DNA from: FEN-1297 sp021817845
GTDB lineage: Bacteria; Bacteroidota; Ignavibacteria; Ignavibacteriales; Ignavibacteriaceae
NCBI GenBank assembly: GCA_021817845.1
Contig: JAKAFW010000011.1
Location: 29,537 to 93,536, forward strand
Direction of reading: 5' to 3'
DNA: 64,000 nucleotides
This document shows, in pieces, positions 35,018 to 44,112 of this stretch. The position numbers and the translations under genes are program-made. Within the stretch, counting starts at the first letter, position 1. Each line of letters begins with the position of its first letter. The notes under the pieces are model-generated. The model saw nothing but the letters and a program-made list of their open reading frames with translations, did not search any database and was not told where the DNA came from.

Positions 35018-37072
35018 ATGAAACTTTTAAATAGCTTTGTGGCCATCATAATTGTCGTTCTGTTATTTGCTAATTGCCTTAACGCACAAGGTGTTGATGA
35101 GAAATTAAATCTTATGCCCATGCCTGTAAAAGTTGAATTGACCGGCGGCGAGTATAGGCTGGATCAAAACTTTAAAGTAGCAATCAAAGAAAATCCAGCT
35201 GAACGATTGTATGGCGCAGCGAGCAGGATGCTAAGAAGACTATCAGGCAGAACAGGACTTTTCTTTTCGCAAGATTATATGCATCGCGGCTCTGTCATTC
35301 AAAATCCCGATATGATAATCGATGTCAAACGACCCGGTGAAGTAAAACTACATGAAGATGAGTCCTATAATCTGACAGTAACGTCAACTCATGTATCGCT
35401 AAATGCGGAAACAGATATCGGAGCATTAAGAGGAATAGAAACTTTTTTACAATTATTGGAAGCTGATAGCTCAGGCTATTATTTCCCGGCAGTTAAGATT
35501 GAAGATTATCCGCGCTTTCCCTGGCGCGGGTTGATGATAGATGCGTGCAGGCATTTTATGCCGGTTGATGTGATAAAGAGAAATCTTGACGGAATGGCTG
35601 CCGTTAAGATGAACGTATTTCACTGGCATTTAAGCGATGACCAAGGATTTAGGGTCGAATGTAAAGCATTCCCTAAGCTTACAGAAATGGGATCGGATGG
35701 ATTGTTTTATACTCAAGAACAGATCAAAGAAATAATAAAATATGCAGACGACAGAGGGATTCGTGTAGTTCCAGAATTTGATTTACCAGGCCATTCAACA
35801 AGCTGGTTTGTTGGATATCCACAATATGCTAGTGCACCGGGACCTTATTCCGTTGAAAGAAAGTGGGGAGTTTTTGATCCTACGTTTAATCCTACCATTG
35901 AAAAAACGTATGAATTTTTTGATAAATTCTTTGAAGAGATGTCAAAGCTTTTTCCGGATGAATATATGCATATCGGCGGAGATGAAAATAGCGGGAAACA
36001 GTGGAGTGCCAACCCCGAGATACAGGCGTTCATGAAAAAACATAATATTCCCGATAATAATTCGCTGCAAAGTTATTTTAATAAAAGATTACTTGCCATT
36101 CTGACGAAGTATCATAAAAAAATGATTGGGTGGGATGAAATACTTCAACCGGATATGCCGAAGAGTATAGTAATTCAATCATGGCGTGGAGAAAAATCTA
36201 TAGAAGAAGCAGCGTCAAAAGACTATCATGTAATACGTTCTAATGGTTATTATATCGATCTAAATCAGCTGGCAAGTTATCATTACTTAAATGATCCGGA
36301 TCCGGACAGTCTTAAATTAAATGATATGCAGAGGAAGAATATACTCGGCGGGGAAGCTACAATGTGGTCGGAATTTGTTTCACCTGAAAATATTGATTCA
36401 AGGATATGGCCGCGAACTGCCGCTATTGCAGAAAGATTTTGGTCTCCTAAGAATATAACAGATGTGAGAAATATGTACCGAAGGTTAGATGTAATTTCTT
36501 TAGAGTTGGAAGACCTTGGATTAACTCATATCAATAACCAAGCAATGATGATTAGAAGATTAGCCAATGGTGATGATGTAACGGCACTTACTAATTTTAT
36601 AAATGTCGTTGGACCGGTGCAAGGATATAACCGCGCACACCAAAGAACGGATTATACTTCATTCTCTCCCTTAACAAGAGTTGTCGATGCGGCGGTTCCT
36701 GATGCAGAGGCTGCAAGAAATTTTAGATATCTGGTAGATGATTTTCTTACGAGAAATATTCAAGATGAAAACAATATCAAGCAGATAGAGAAGCAACTTA
36801 TTTTATGGAAAAATATTGATGCCCGTCTTAACGCTATAATTAAAAGATCTCCTATTTTACTGGAGGTTAAGCCGCTATCAAAAGAATTATCCGATATTTC
36901 GGCAATTGGTTTACAAGCATTGGAGCATATAAAAAATAAAACCAAAGTTGATTCCAATTGGGTAAATGAGAGTCTGGGAAGAATTAAAGAAGCCAAACAG
37001 CCGCAAGGTCAAGTTGAACTGAGAGTTGTTTCATCGGTTGAGAAATTGGTAATACGTGCTAGCGAAATATAA
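35018..37072 (+). CDS. Secreted GH20 beta-N-acetylhexosaminidase
   Basis: A 684-residue family 20 glycosidase that removes terminal GlcNAc from chitin oligosaccharides or glycans. I chose ATG 35018, with AAAGGA just before it, because it gives a clean signal peptide ending N-C-L-N-A-Q; an earlier start would translate through a repeat. The GH20b domain (about residues 25-150) precedes the TIM barrel with P-W-R-G-L-M-I-D, F-H-W-H-L-S-D-D-Q-G-F and the catalytic D-E pair in H-I-G-G-D-E-N. W-R-G-E and the C-terminal G-G-E-A-T-M-W-S-E follow. It supplies GlcNAc for the nag genes around it. Confidence 0.93.
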   Translation: MKLLNSFVAIIIVVLLFANCLNAQGVDEKLNLMPMPVKVELTGGEYRLDQNFKVAIKENPAERLYGAASRMLRRLSGRTGLFFSQDYMHRGSVIQNPDMIIDVKRPGEVKLHEDESYNLTVTSTHVSLNAETDIGALRGIETFLQLLEADSSGYYFPAVKIEDYPRFPWRGLMIDACRHFMPVDVIKRNLDGMAAVKMNVFHWHLSDDQGFRVECKAFPKLTEMGSDGLFYTQEQIKEIIKYADDRGIRVVPEFDLPGHSTSWFVGYPQYASAPGPYSVERKWGVFDPTFNPTIEKTYEFFDKFFEEMSKLFPDEYMHIGGDENSGKQWSANPEIQAFMKKHNIPDNNSLQSYFNKRLLAILTKYHKKMIGWDEILQPDMPKSIVIQSWRGEKSIEEAASKDYHVIRSNGYYIDLNQLASYHYLNDPDPDSLKLNDMQRKNILGGEATMWSEFVSPENIDSRIWPRTAAIAERFWSPKNITDVRNMYRRLDVISLELEDLGLTHINNQAMMIRRLANGDDVTALTNFINVVGPVQGYNRAHQRTDYTSFSPLTRVVDAAVPDAEAARNFRYLVDDFLTRNIQDENNIKQIEKQLILWKNIDARLNAIIKRSPILLEVKPLSKELSDISAIGLQALEHIKNKTKVDSNWVNESLGRIKEAKQPQGQVELRVVSSVEKLVIRASEI

Positions 37073-37145
37073 AATGAGTAATATAAGAGAGTTGTTAGAG
37101 AAGTGTGCAGTTTTTAAAATTATTTAAATTAACGGAGACTAATTA

Positions 37146-38924
37146 ATGCAGTTAAACTATGTAGATTTCATAGTAATAGCTCTTTACTTTTTATTTAACC
37201 TTGGTGTAGGATTCTATTTAAGGAAGCGGGCAACCCAGAGTGTCAGTGATTTTTTTATCTCCGGAAGAAACGTCAGTTGGTGGCTAGCCGGTACATCAAT
37301 GGTTGCAACAACCTTTGCGGCGGATACGCCTCTTGTTGTTTCGGGACTAGTTGCAAGAAACGGTATAGCTGGAAATTGGATATGGTGGAGTATGGCTTTC
37401 AGTGGAATACTTACAGTATTTTTCTATGCAAAGCTATGGCGCAGAGCCGGTGTTCTGACAGATGTAGAGTTTGCAGAAATAAGGTACAGCGGAAAACCCG
37501 CCGCCTTCCTGAGAGTCTTTCGAGCAGCATATCTTGGTCTTCCGATTAACTTAATAATAATGGGATGGGTAAACCTAGCCATAGTAAAAATTATGATGCT
37601 TGTTTTGGGAATAAATAAAGTTGAAGCTCTCGCCATTGCCATAGGAATAATGTTTATTACAGCATCGATATCGACATTATCGGGTCTTTGGGGAGTGCTA
37701 TGGACAGACTTATTCCAATTCGTGTTAAAAATGGGTATGGTGATATTGCTAGCAGTCTTTGCAGTAAATGCGACCGGGGGTATGGGCTCATTGCTGACGC
37801 AGCTACATGCGGTGGATAAATCACGGGATTCAACAAGCTCGATATTAGCGATGGTGCCTAATCTAAATTCCACCTGGATGCCGATGATAACATTTTTTGT
37901 ATTCATAGCAGTTAACTGGTGGGCGTCCTGGTATCCCGGCGCTGAACCTGGCGGAGGAGGATATGTTGCTCAAAGAATTTTTAGTGCTAAAAATGAAAAG
38001 CATTCCCTTCTTGCTACGCTTTGGTTCAATATAGCTCATTATGCCCTTCGTCCATGGCCCTGGATTCTGGTAGCATTGGTAGCAGTAGTGCGTCTGCAAC
38101 ATGATCCGAAATTCCTGGCTGATCCGGAGACAGGATATATAAGAATAATGATTTCTGATTTGCCTTCATATCTCCGGGGCTTGATGATAGCGGCATTTGC
38201 AGCGGCATATATGTCAACTATCGGAACTCAGCTTAATTGGGGAGCGAGTTATATAGTAAATGATGTTTACCGAAGATATATAAAAACAAAACCGGAAAAA
38301 CATTACGTAAATTTCTCGCAGATTGTTACGATGGTATTGATGATTCTATCTGCAATAGTAACATTTTATATGGACTCAATAGCGAGCGCCTGGCAATTCT
38401 TGATGGCAATCGGGGCAGGTACGGGATTAGTATATATATTACGCTGGTTCTGGTGGCGAATAAATGCATGGAGTGAAATCTCAGCAATGATAGCTGCATT
38501 CACAATATCTTTGACACTTCAATTCGGATTTCATTTTAATGAAAACGACCCGAGGCAATTTGCATACTTGTTATTAATAACAGTGGCATTTACGACAGCG
38601 ATTTGGGTAACCGTAACGTTTTTAACAAGCCCGGAGCCAGATGAAAAGCTTTTATCGTTTTACAGAAGGGCAAGACCCAATGCAAGATTCTGGGCTCCAA
38701 TAGCTAAGCAGGCAACAGATATAGCTCCTGTAAAAGACGGAATACTAAATTTAATAAATTGGATATCCGGTGTAGCGATGATTTATTCATTTCTATTTGG
38801 TCTTGGACAGATCATACTTGGAAGTATGATACTCGGCATTATATTCTTAATTACAGGATTTATTTTCGGCGGTATTATTTTCTATCAGATGAATAAACGT
38901 GGTTGGGAAATTCTTGGTAACTGA
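37146..38924 (+). CDS. Sodium:solute symporter (SSS family)
   Basis: A 592-residue membrane protein with about thirteen or more hydrophobic segments. The N-terminus Y-V-D-F-I-V-I-A-L-Y-F-L-F-N-L-G-V-G and F-F-I-S-G-R-N-V-S-W-W-L-A-G-T-S-M are hallmarks of SSS transporters, and A-A-F-A-A-A-Y-M-S-T holds the sodium-site serine/threonine region. It lies 73 bases after the hexosaminidase and before nagA, so it likely imports an amino sugar or another product of the same glycan. A second, MFS importer in the locus suggests two substrates. Confidence 0.9.
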   Translation: MQLNYVDFIVIALYFLFNLGVGFYLRKRATQSVSDFFISGRNVSWWLAGTSMVATTFAADTPLVVSGLVARNGIAGNWIWWSMAFSGILTVFFYAKLWRRAGVLTDVEFAEIRYSGKPAAFLRVFRAAYLGLPINLIIMGWVNLAIVKIMMLVLGINKVEALAIAIGIMFITASISTLSGLWGVLWTDLFQFVLKMGMVILLAVFAVNATGGMGSLLTQLHAVDKSRDSTSSILAMVPNLNSTWMPMITFFVFIAVNWWASWYPGAEPGGGGYVAQRIFSAKNEKHSLLATLWFNIAHYALRPWPWILVALVAVVRLQHDPKFLADPETGYIRIMISDLPSYLRGLMIAAFAAAYMSTIGTQLNWGASYIVNDVYRRYIKTKPEKHYVNFSQIVTMVLMILSAIVTFYMDSIASAWQFLMAIGAGTGLVYILRWFWWRINAWSEISAMIAAFTISLTLQFGFHFNENDPRQFAYLLLITVAFTTAIWVTVTFLTSPEPDEKLLSFYRRARPNARFWAPIAKQATDIAPVKDGILNLINWISGVAMIYSFLFGLGQIILGSMILGIIFLITGFIFGGIIFYQMNKRGWEILGN

Positions 38925-38964
38925 ATTATATTTAATACATAACTTGATATTTAAGGATTGACAA

Positions 38965-40134
38965 ATGAAAATAGCGTTAACAGGCGGAAGAATAATAACT
39001 CCGTTCAGAGTACTAAAAGATGGTGTTTTAATAATAGAGGACGGAAAGATTTCAGAGTTAGGAAAATCATCAGAAACAAAAATACCTAAAGGTTGTAAAG
39101 TATATGATGTAAAAGGAAAGAGAATTTGCCCCGGATTTGTAGACCTTCTAACACATGGCGGTGCCGGATATGGTTTTGCAGATGACTCAGAAGTTAGCAT
39201 TGCAAATATTAGTAAGTACCTCTTAAAACACGGCTCAACGACGGTTCTCGCCTCATTATTTGCCAAACCGGAAAGACTTTTACTTAAGGATTTACGAAGG
39301 TTAGCAGATTATATCGAACAGCACCCCGAATCAAATATCCGTGGTATTCACATGGAAGGACCTTACTTAAACAAACAGTTAAAAGGCGCAATGAATGAGA
39401 GCTACCTATGGCAGCCGTCTGTGGAATCATGGAATAAAATCTGGAAAGCATCGAAGGGACAAATTAAAATAATGACTATAGCGCCGGAGCTTCCGGGAGC
39501 AGTCGGAGTAATGCAGGCAGCAGCAAAAGAAGGCGTAGTGCTATCAATCGGACATTCAACGGCAAGTTATGATGAAGTAGAAAATGCAATTGACAACGGG
39601 GCTGCGCATGTTACCCATATATTTAATGCGATGGAACCGTTTCATCACCGTCATCCCGGAGTAATATTGGGAGCACTATTACACAATGAATTGAAAATTG
39701 AACTAATAGCCGATACGCTTCATGTACATCCGGCGGTAATGGAATTGCTGCTTAAGCTAAAAGGGGCAAGTGGAATAATATTAGTATCGGATTCCATACG
39801 TGCCGGCGGGATGCATGAAGGGGAATATGAATTTGCGGATCAAAAGATATATATGAAGGCAAAAAAAGCGGTTCTAGCAGATGGTACACTTGCCGGAAGT
39901 ACATTGACTCTGAATATGGCGGTAAAAAACATGGTAGAAACCGCGGGTGCAAAAATTACAGAGGCATTAAGAATGGCATCGCTTAACGGAGCAAAAGTTA
40001 TAAATCTTGATCACAAAAAAGGAATCCTAGCTGTTGGTAAAGATGCCGACATCGTTGTATTAAATGATAATTATGAAGTCAATATGACTATCCTTGGCGG
40101 CAAGATAGCGTACCAGAGAAGTCTAAAATTATGA
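38965..40134 (+). CDS. nagA: N-acetylglucosamine-6-phosphate deacetylase
   Basis: A 389-residue amidohydrolase that converts GlcNAc-6-phosphate to glucosamine-6-phosphate. The metal glutamate lies in H-M-E-G-P-Y-L-N, G-H-S-T-A and T-H-I-F-N-A-M give the histidines, and the catalytic aspartate is in V-S-D-S-I-R-A-G-G. The length matches NagA. Codons in this part are slightly richer in G and C than in the dcw genes. It is 40 bases after the symporter and upstream of nagB. Confidence 0.94.
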   Translation: MKIALTGGRIITPFRVLKDGVLIIEDGKISELGKSSETKIPKGCKVYDVKGKRICPGFVDLLTHGGAGYGFADDSEVSIANISKYLLKHGSTTVLASLFAKPERLLLKDLRRLADYIEQHPESNIRGIHMEGPYLNKQLKGAMNESYLWQPSVESWNKIWKASKGQIKIMTIAPELPGAVGVMQAAAKEGVVLSIGHSTASYDEVENAIDNGAAHVTHIFNAMEPFHHRHPGVILGALLHNELKIELIADTLHVHPAVMELLLKLKGASGIILVSDSIRAGGMHEGEYEFADQKIYMKAKKAVLADGTLAGSTLTLNMAVKNMVETAGAKITEALRMASLNGAKVINLDHKKGILAVGKDADIVVLNDNYEVNMTILGGKIAYQRSLKL

Positions 40135-40136
40135 GA

Positions 40137-40414
40137 ATGGAAAAGTTGAATAATGGAAAATTTATCCCACAACTCCACCACTCCATTATTCCAGTTAAAA
40201 TCACGTATGATAATGAACTGAAATTGTTATAAAAAAACCGTATTATTATTATTTAAATCTTTGCCTGCCGGTAGGTAGTTCATTTATGTTGAGATATTAT
40301 TTATGATCTGTTTCATTACGTTTAATTCAAAACCTGCCTGCCGGTAGGCAAGGTTCAACATTCAACATTGCGGCCGCCTGCCGGTAGGCAAGCTTGCCGC
40401 GTTATGAGGTATTT
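40137..40414. repeat. Repeat cluster between nagA and nagB
   Basis: The gap opens with an ATTCCA-family copy (40137-40196). Three copies of the palindrome TGCCTGCCGGTAGGCA or a variant follow at about 40262-40277, 40334-40352 and 40375-40396. The last one runs into AAGCTTGCCGCG just before the nagB ribosome-binding site. Hairpins here could separate or tune nagA and nagB expression. Confidence 0.75.
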
Positions 40415-41227
40415 ATGAGACTAATAATTCAACCGACGTATGATTTGGTGTCGAAGTGGGCAGCTAATTACGTGGCGTCAGCGATTAAGGAATTTAAGCC
40501 AACATCAAAAAAACGCTTTGTACTGGGACTTCCAACGGGCTCTTCTCCGGTTGGAATGTATAAAGAATTAATTAAGCTTTATAAAAATGGAGTTGTTTCC
40601 TTCAAATATGTAACGACTTTTAATATGGATGAATATGTAGGATTACCGGAAGATCATCCTGAAAGTTATCATTCATTTATGTGGAATAATTTTTTTAATC
40701 ATGTCGATATCGATAAAAGATTTGTAAATATTCTAAACGGCAATGCAAAGGATTTAGAGAAAGAGTGTGAAGATTATGAGAAGAAGATTCATAAAGCCGG
40801 AGGGATCAAATTGTTTGTCGGAGGAATAGGTCCTGACGGGCATATAGCATTTAACGAACCTGGTTCATCGCTTGGCTCATTGACAAGAGTAAAGACATTA
40901 ACCATGGATACTATGATAGCTAACTCAAGATTTTTCGACAATGATTTGGAAAAAGTACCTAAGACAGCTTTAACAGTAGGAGTAAAAACAGTTCTTGATT
41001 CGGAAGAAGTATTGATAATAATCAGCGGATTAGCTAAATCAAGAGCGCTTGCAAAAGTAGTAGAAGAGGGAGTAAATCATATGTGGACGGTAAGCGCATT
41101 TCAGCTACATCCTAAAGGAATAATTGTGTGCGATGAACAATCTACTTATGAATTAAAGGTAGGTACAGTAAAATATTTTAAAGATATTGAAGCTCCAAAT
41201 TTGGAACCGACATCTTTGATTAAATAA
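40415..41227 (+). CDS. nagB: Glucosamine-6-phosphate deaminase
   Basis: A 270-residue enzyme that converts glucosamine-6-phosphate to fructose-6-phosphate and ammonia. ATG 40415 gives the standard start M-R-L-I-I-Q and the usual NagB length, with GAGGT at 40406-40410. An upstream in-frame ATG (40394) lies inside the palindromic repeat and is unlikely. The motifs L-P-T-G-S-S-P, N-M-D-E-Y-V-G-L and G-I-G-P-D-G-H-I-A-F-N-E-P carry the active site. It is the last step of the locus. Confidence 0.94.
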   Translation: MRLIIQPTYDLVSKWAANYVASAIKEFKPTSKKRFVLGLPTGSSPVGMYKELIKLYKNGVVSFKYVTTFNMDEYVGLPEDHPESYHSFMWNNFFNHVDIDKRFVNILNGNAKDLEKECEDYEKKIHKAGGIKLFVGGIGPDGHIAFNEPGSSLGSLTRVKTLTMDTMIANSRFFDNDLEKVPKTALTVGVKTVLDSEEVLIIISGLAKSRALAKVVEEGVNHMWTVSAFQLHPKGIIVCDEQSTYELKVGTVKYFKDIEAPNLEPTSLIK

Positions 41228-41609
41228 AACTTTTTCTGTTGCCTGTCATATCGAATTTATCAATCTGTAATTTCGATTTGTCCATTGTCCTTGGTTATAT
41301 TTCCCTGGCATAAAAAACAGCTCTTTATGCTGTTTCCCAATTGTAATAGCTCCCATGAACTTTTTGAATGCACTCTGAATGCACTCTGAATGCACTCTGA
41401 ATGCCCTCCTCCTGTGTTGAACCCTCGATTAACGTCTTTCTTTCCCATAATCAAACTATATTATTTTTCCCCTTTATGTCTGGAAGCAATGATTAATATG
41501 TTTTTCCCATAACACACTGTTAGACGAATTTTTATTAAATTATATACGGTTTTATCCATATTTGGTAAAATAGCCATAAGCGTTCATCGTTAAAAATCAG
41601 AAATCAAAA
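41228..41609. other. Intergenic region with 11-bp tandem repeat
   Basis: No gene is supported. TGAATGCACTC is repeated four times head to tail at 41365-41408 (the last unit has C for A). Flanking sequence has several TTTCCC motifs. It is similar in texture to the repeat at 10526-10634 but I cannot align the two with confidence. A short ORF read across it is not coding-like. Confidence 0.6.
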
Positions 41610-42608
41610 ATGATCATTGTCTACAAAAGAATTCTCTTAAAATATTTATACTGGACTGTATTTATTATAATGGCAGTTGCATTTAATTCCTGCAATGCCC
41701 CAAGGAATAATCCGCTTGATCCATCAAATCCAAATTATTCTTTTGCATCGATTAACGGATCTGTACAAACATTTAGTCTGCCTTATACCGGTATTGCTGG
41801 AGTTTCTGTTCTCTGGCAACCGGGTAATATAATAATTAATTCCGATGCAAAGGGGAATTTCGAAATCAATAATATTCAACCAATTGATGGAAAATTAGTT
41901 TTTCAAAAAGCAGGCTTTCTTTCTGATACTATTTACGTTACCTGGAACACCGCTAGAAAACTAAATTATCAAATTAATTTACCAAGTATTCCCATGCTTG
42001 ATAGCATTTCGATATATACTGTAGTAATAAACCAGTTTAGCCCGCCCGGTCAAAGTTACCAACTAATAATAAATGCAAATATTTCTGATAAGGATAATGA
42101 CATTGATTCGGTTTACGTCCAAAGTAATGATTTGAATTTTAAGAAAGCTTTAGGCTATGATGCTTCAAGCAAGTTCTTTCAAACCACTTTGTCTACACTG
42201 GATATGAACATCAGCGATATTGAGCAAACAATCGGTTTGAATTTCAATATAATAGTTAAAGATATTTTTGGAAGGCAGTTCCTTGTAGGAAGCGAAAAGG
42301 TTACACGTGTAATTAAAGATGGAGCTGTAATTCAGTTCCCGGCAAACGATACTTTAATTACTTCAACACCAAAGTTAACCTGGCAAAGATATACTACCGG
42401 TTATCCTTATACTTATATGATCCAAATTTACACAAACGATTTTGCTAATTCTCAGCTCGTTTATGAACAGAATAGTATTTCATCTGATTCAATTTCTTGC
42501 CAAATTACTACACCACTTCCGGCAAAAAATTATTATTGGGTTATCTGGGTTATAGATCAGTTCCAAAATAGATCAAGATCGCTGCCGGCTACATTTAGAG
42601 TACAATAA
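41610..42608 (+). CDS. Lipoprotein with carboxypeptidase-regulatory-like domain
   Basis: A 332-residue predicted lipoprotein. After an N-terminal hydrophobic segment the lipobox reads A-F-N-S-C (Cys about residue 29), followed by N-N-P-L-D-P-S-N-P, a common start for Bacteroidota/Ignavibacteria lipoproteins. Residues about 45-115 look like a CarboxypepD_reg-type beta domain (I-N-G-S-V-Q-T... G-V-S-V... D-A-K-G-N-F-E-I). The rest is beta-rich, perhaps FN3-like at the end. It is 16 bases before the sigma-54 activator and probably co-transcribed with it. Confidence 0.82.
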   Translation: MIIVYKRILLKYLYWTVFIIMAVAFNSCNAPRNNPLDPSNPNYSFASINGSVQTFSLPYTGIAGVSVLWQPGNIIINSDAKGNFEINNIQPIDGKLVFQKAGFLSDTIYVTWNTARKLNYQINLPSIPMLDSISIYTVVINQFSPPGQSYQLIINANISDKDNDIDSVYVQSNDLNFKKALGYDASSKFFQTTLSTLDMNISDIEQTIGLNFNIIVKDIFGRQFLVGSEKVTRVIKDGAVIQFPANDTLITSTPKLTWQRYTTGYPYTYMIQIYTNDFANSQLVYEQNSISSDSISCQITTPLPAKNYYWVIWVIDQFQNRSRSLPATFRVQ

Positions 42609-42624
42609 AATTATTTAAGGAAAT

Positions 42625-44109
42625 ATGATTTCATACAATACAGAAAAAATTAGACTAATTGATAAAGAGCAATTTGAAACTCTATATCAAATTAGCAAAA
42701 CGCTTAACTCAGCAATCTACCAGGATAGCCTGATTGGAGAAACTCTTGATCTAATTATAAAAGTTATTAATGCCGAACGGGGATTGTTTGTTAAATATAA
42801 TGAAGCAGAGGATAGTTTCTCTATTATTGCTGCCAGAAATATTCAACAGGAAAATATTCAAAACCTGTCTGACTTTTCTTCCGGCATCCTTCAAAAAGTT
42901 ATCGAAAGAAAAGAACCTTGCTTTTACCATGATGTGCAAAGTAATCCCGATATTTCTCAATTCAAGAGTATTCAAATACATAACATTAAATCGATACTCG
43001 GAGTTCCGATTTTTCGCAATGAAAAAATATGGGGAGTAATTTTAGTCGATAGCCAAATGCATAGAAAAGAATTTACTGATTCCAACCTCGTATTTCTTGA
43101 TTTCTTTTCTAATTTAGTCTCTTTGTCATTAGATAAAATAAAAAAACTTGAAGAATTACAGGATGAAAATTCAATCCTAAAAAATCAAATTCAGTCCTTT
43201 ATCCAAATTCCTGAGTTAATAGGTAATAGCCCGGCTATGCAAAAGATGACCTCACTTATCTATAAAGTCGCTGCAACCGACGCCACCGTTTTGCTACTCG
43301 GTGAAAGCGGTACCGGAAAGGAAATAGTTGCAAGAGCTATCCATAATTTAAGCGGAAGAAAAGATAAGCCTTACCTTGGGCAATTTTGCGGATCAATTCC
43401 TGACACATTATTAGAGAGCGAATTATTCGGTTATAAAAGAGGCGCTTTTACTGGCGCTGCATCTGACAAAAAAGGTCTATTTGAAGTAGCAAGTAGCGGC
43501 ACCTTTTTCCTTGATGAAATCGCCGATATTTCTGTGGCTCTTCAAGCTAAACTTCTTCGTGTTCTGCAGAATAGGGAAATAATCCGCCTTGGAGATACTC
43601 AAGTTATTAAAGTGGATGTCCGGGTAATTGCGGCTACTAATAAAGATATTAGACAACTTTCTAAGGAAGATAAATTTAGGGAAGATCTTTTTTACCGTCT
43701 AAATGTCTTTCCGATAAAAATCCCCCCCTTAAGGGAAAGACGTGGAGATATACCCTTACTGGTAGATCATTTCATTAAAAAATATTCTGATAAAAAAATT
43801 CATATCAATCCGAAAGCAATGAAGTTGCTTGAATCTTTTGAATGGCCTGGGAATGTTCGGCAGCTTGAAAATGTTCTGCAGCGAGCATTGATTTTATGTG
43901 ATGATGATATGCTTACCCATGAACATATTATTATCGAAGAGGATGCAGATGACTTAAACTTTAACGGAACGCTTGAAGAATTTGAAAAGGCAATCTTAAA
44001 GAAGAGACTTCAAGAATTTCAAGGCAATCGCACTCTTGCAGCTAAATCTTTAGGTGTTTCTGTCCGGTGGGTGCAGCTAAAAATTAAAGAGATGGGCGGA
44101 GATCTGTAA
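42625..44109 (+). CDS. Sigma-54-dependent activator with GAF domain
   Basis: A 494-residue bacterial enhancer-binding protein. Residues about 10-165 form a GAF sensor domain. The AAA+ domain follows with Walker A G-E-S-G-T-G-K-E near residue 226, the sigma-54-contact loop G-A-F-T-G-A, and F-F-L-D-E-I-A-D-I (Walker B). R-E-D-L-F-Y-R-L and W-P-G-N-V-R-Q-L-E-N complete it. A Fis-type helix-turn-helix lies near residues 455-490. There is no receiver domain, so the input is a ligand or partner, not phosphotransfer. It is three bases before the kinase gene, which suggests a functional pair. Confidence 0.93.
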   Translation: MISYNTEKIRLIDKEQFETLYQISKTLNSAIYQDSLIGETLDLIIKVINAERGLFVKYNEAEDSFSIIAARNIQQENIQNLSDFSSGILQKVIERKEPCFYHDVQSNPDISQFKSIQIHNIKSILGVPIFRNEKIWGVILVDSQMHRKEFTDSNLVFLDFFSNLVSLSLDKIKKLEELQDENSILKNQIQSFIQIPELIGNSPAMQKMTSLIYKVAATDATVLLLGESGTGKEIVARAIHNLSGRKDKPYLGQFCGSIPDTLLESELFGYKRGAFTGAASDKKGLFEVASSGTFFLDEIADISVALQAKLLRVLQNREIIRLGDTQVIKVDVRVIAATNKDIRQLSKEDKFREDLFYRLNVFPIKIPPLRERRGDIPLLVDHFIKKYSDKKIHINPKAMKLLESFEWPGNVRQLENVLQRALILCDDDMLTHEHIIIEEDADDLNFNGTLEEFEKAILKKRLQEFQGNRTLAAKSLGVSVRWVQLKIKEMGGDL

Positions 44110-44112
44110 TAG

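Noticed and set aside
40394..40414. Earlier nagB start
   Set aside because: It lies in a palindrome, and the later ATG restores the normal NagB length.
41365..41408. CRISPR array
   Set aside because: Eleven-base units without spacers and no cas genes nearby.
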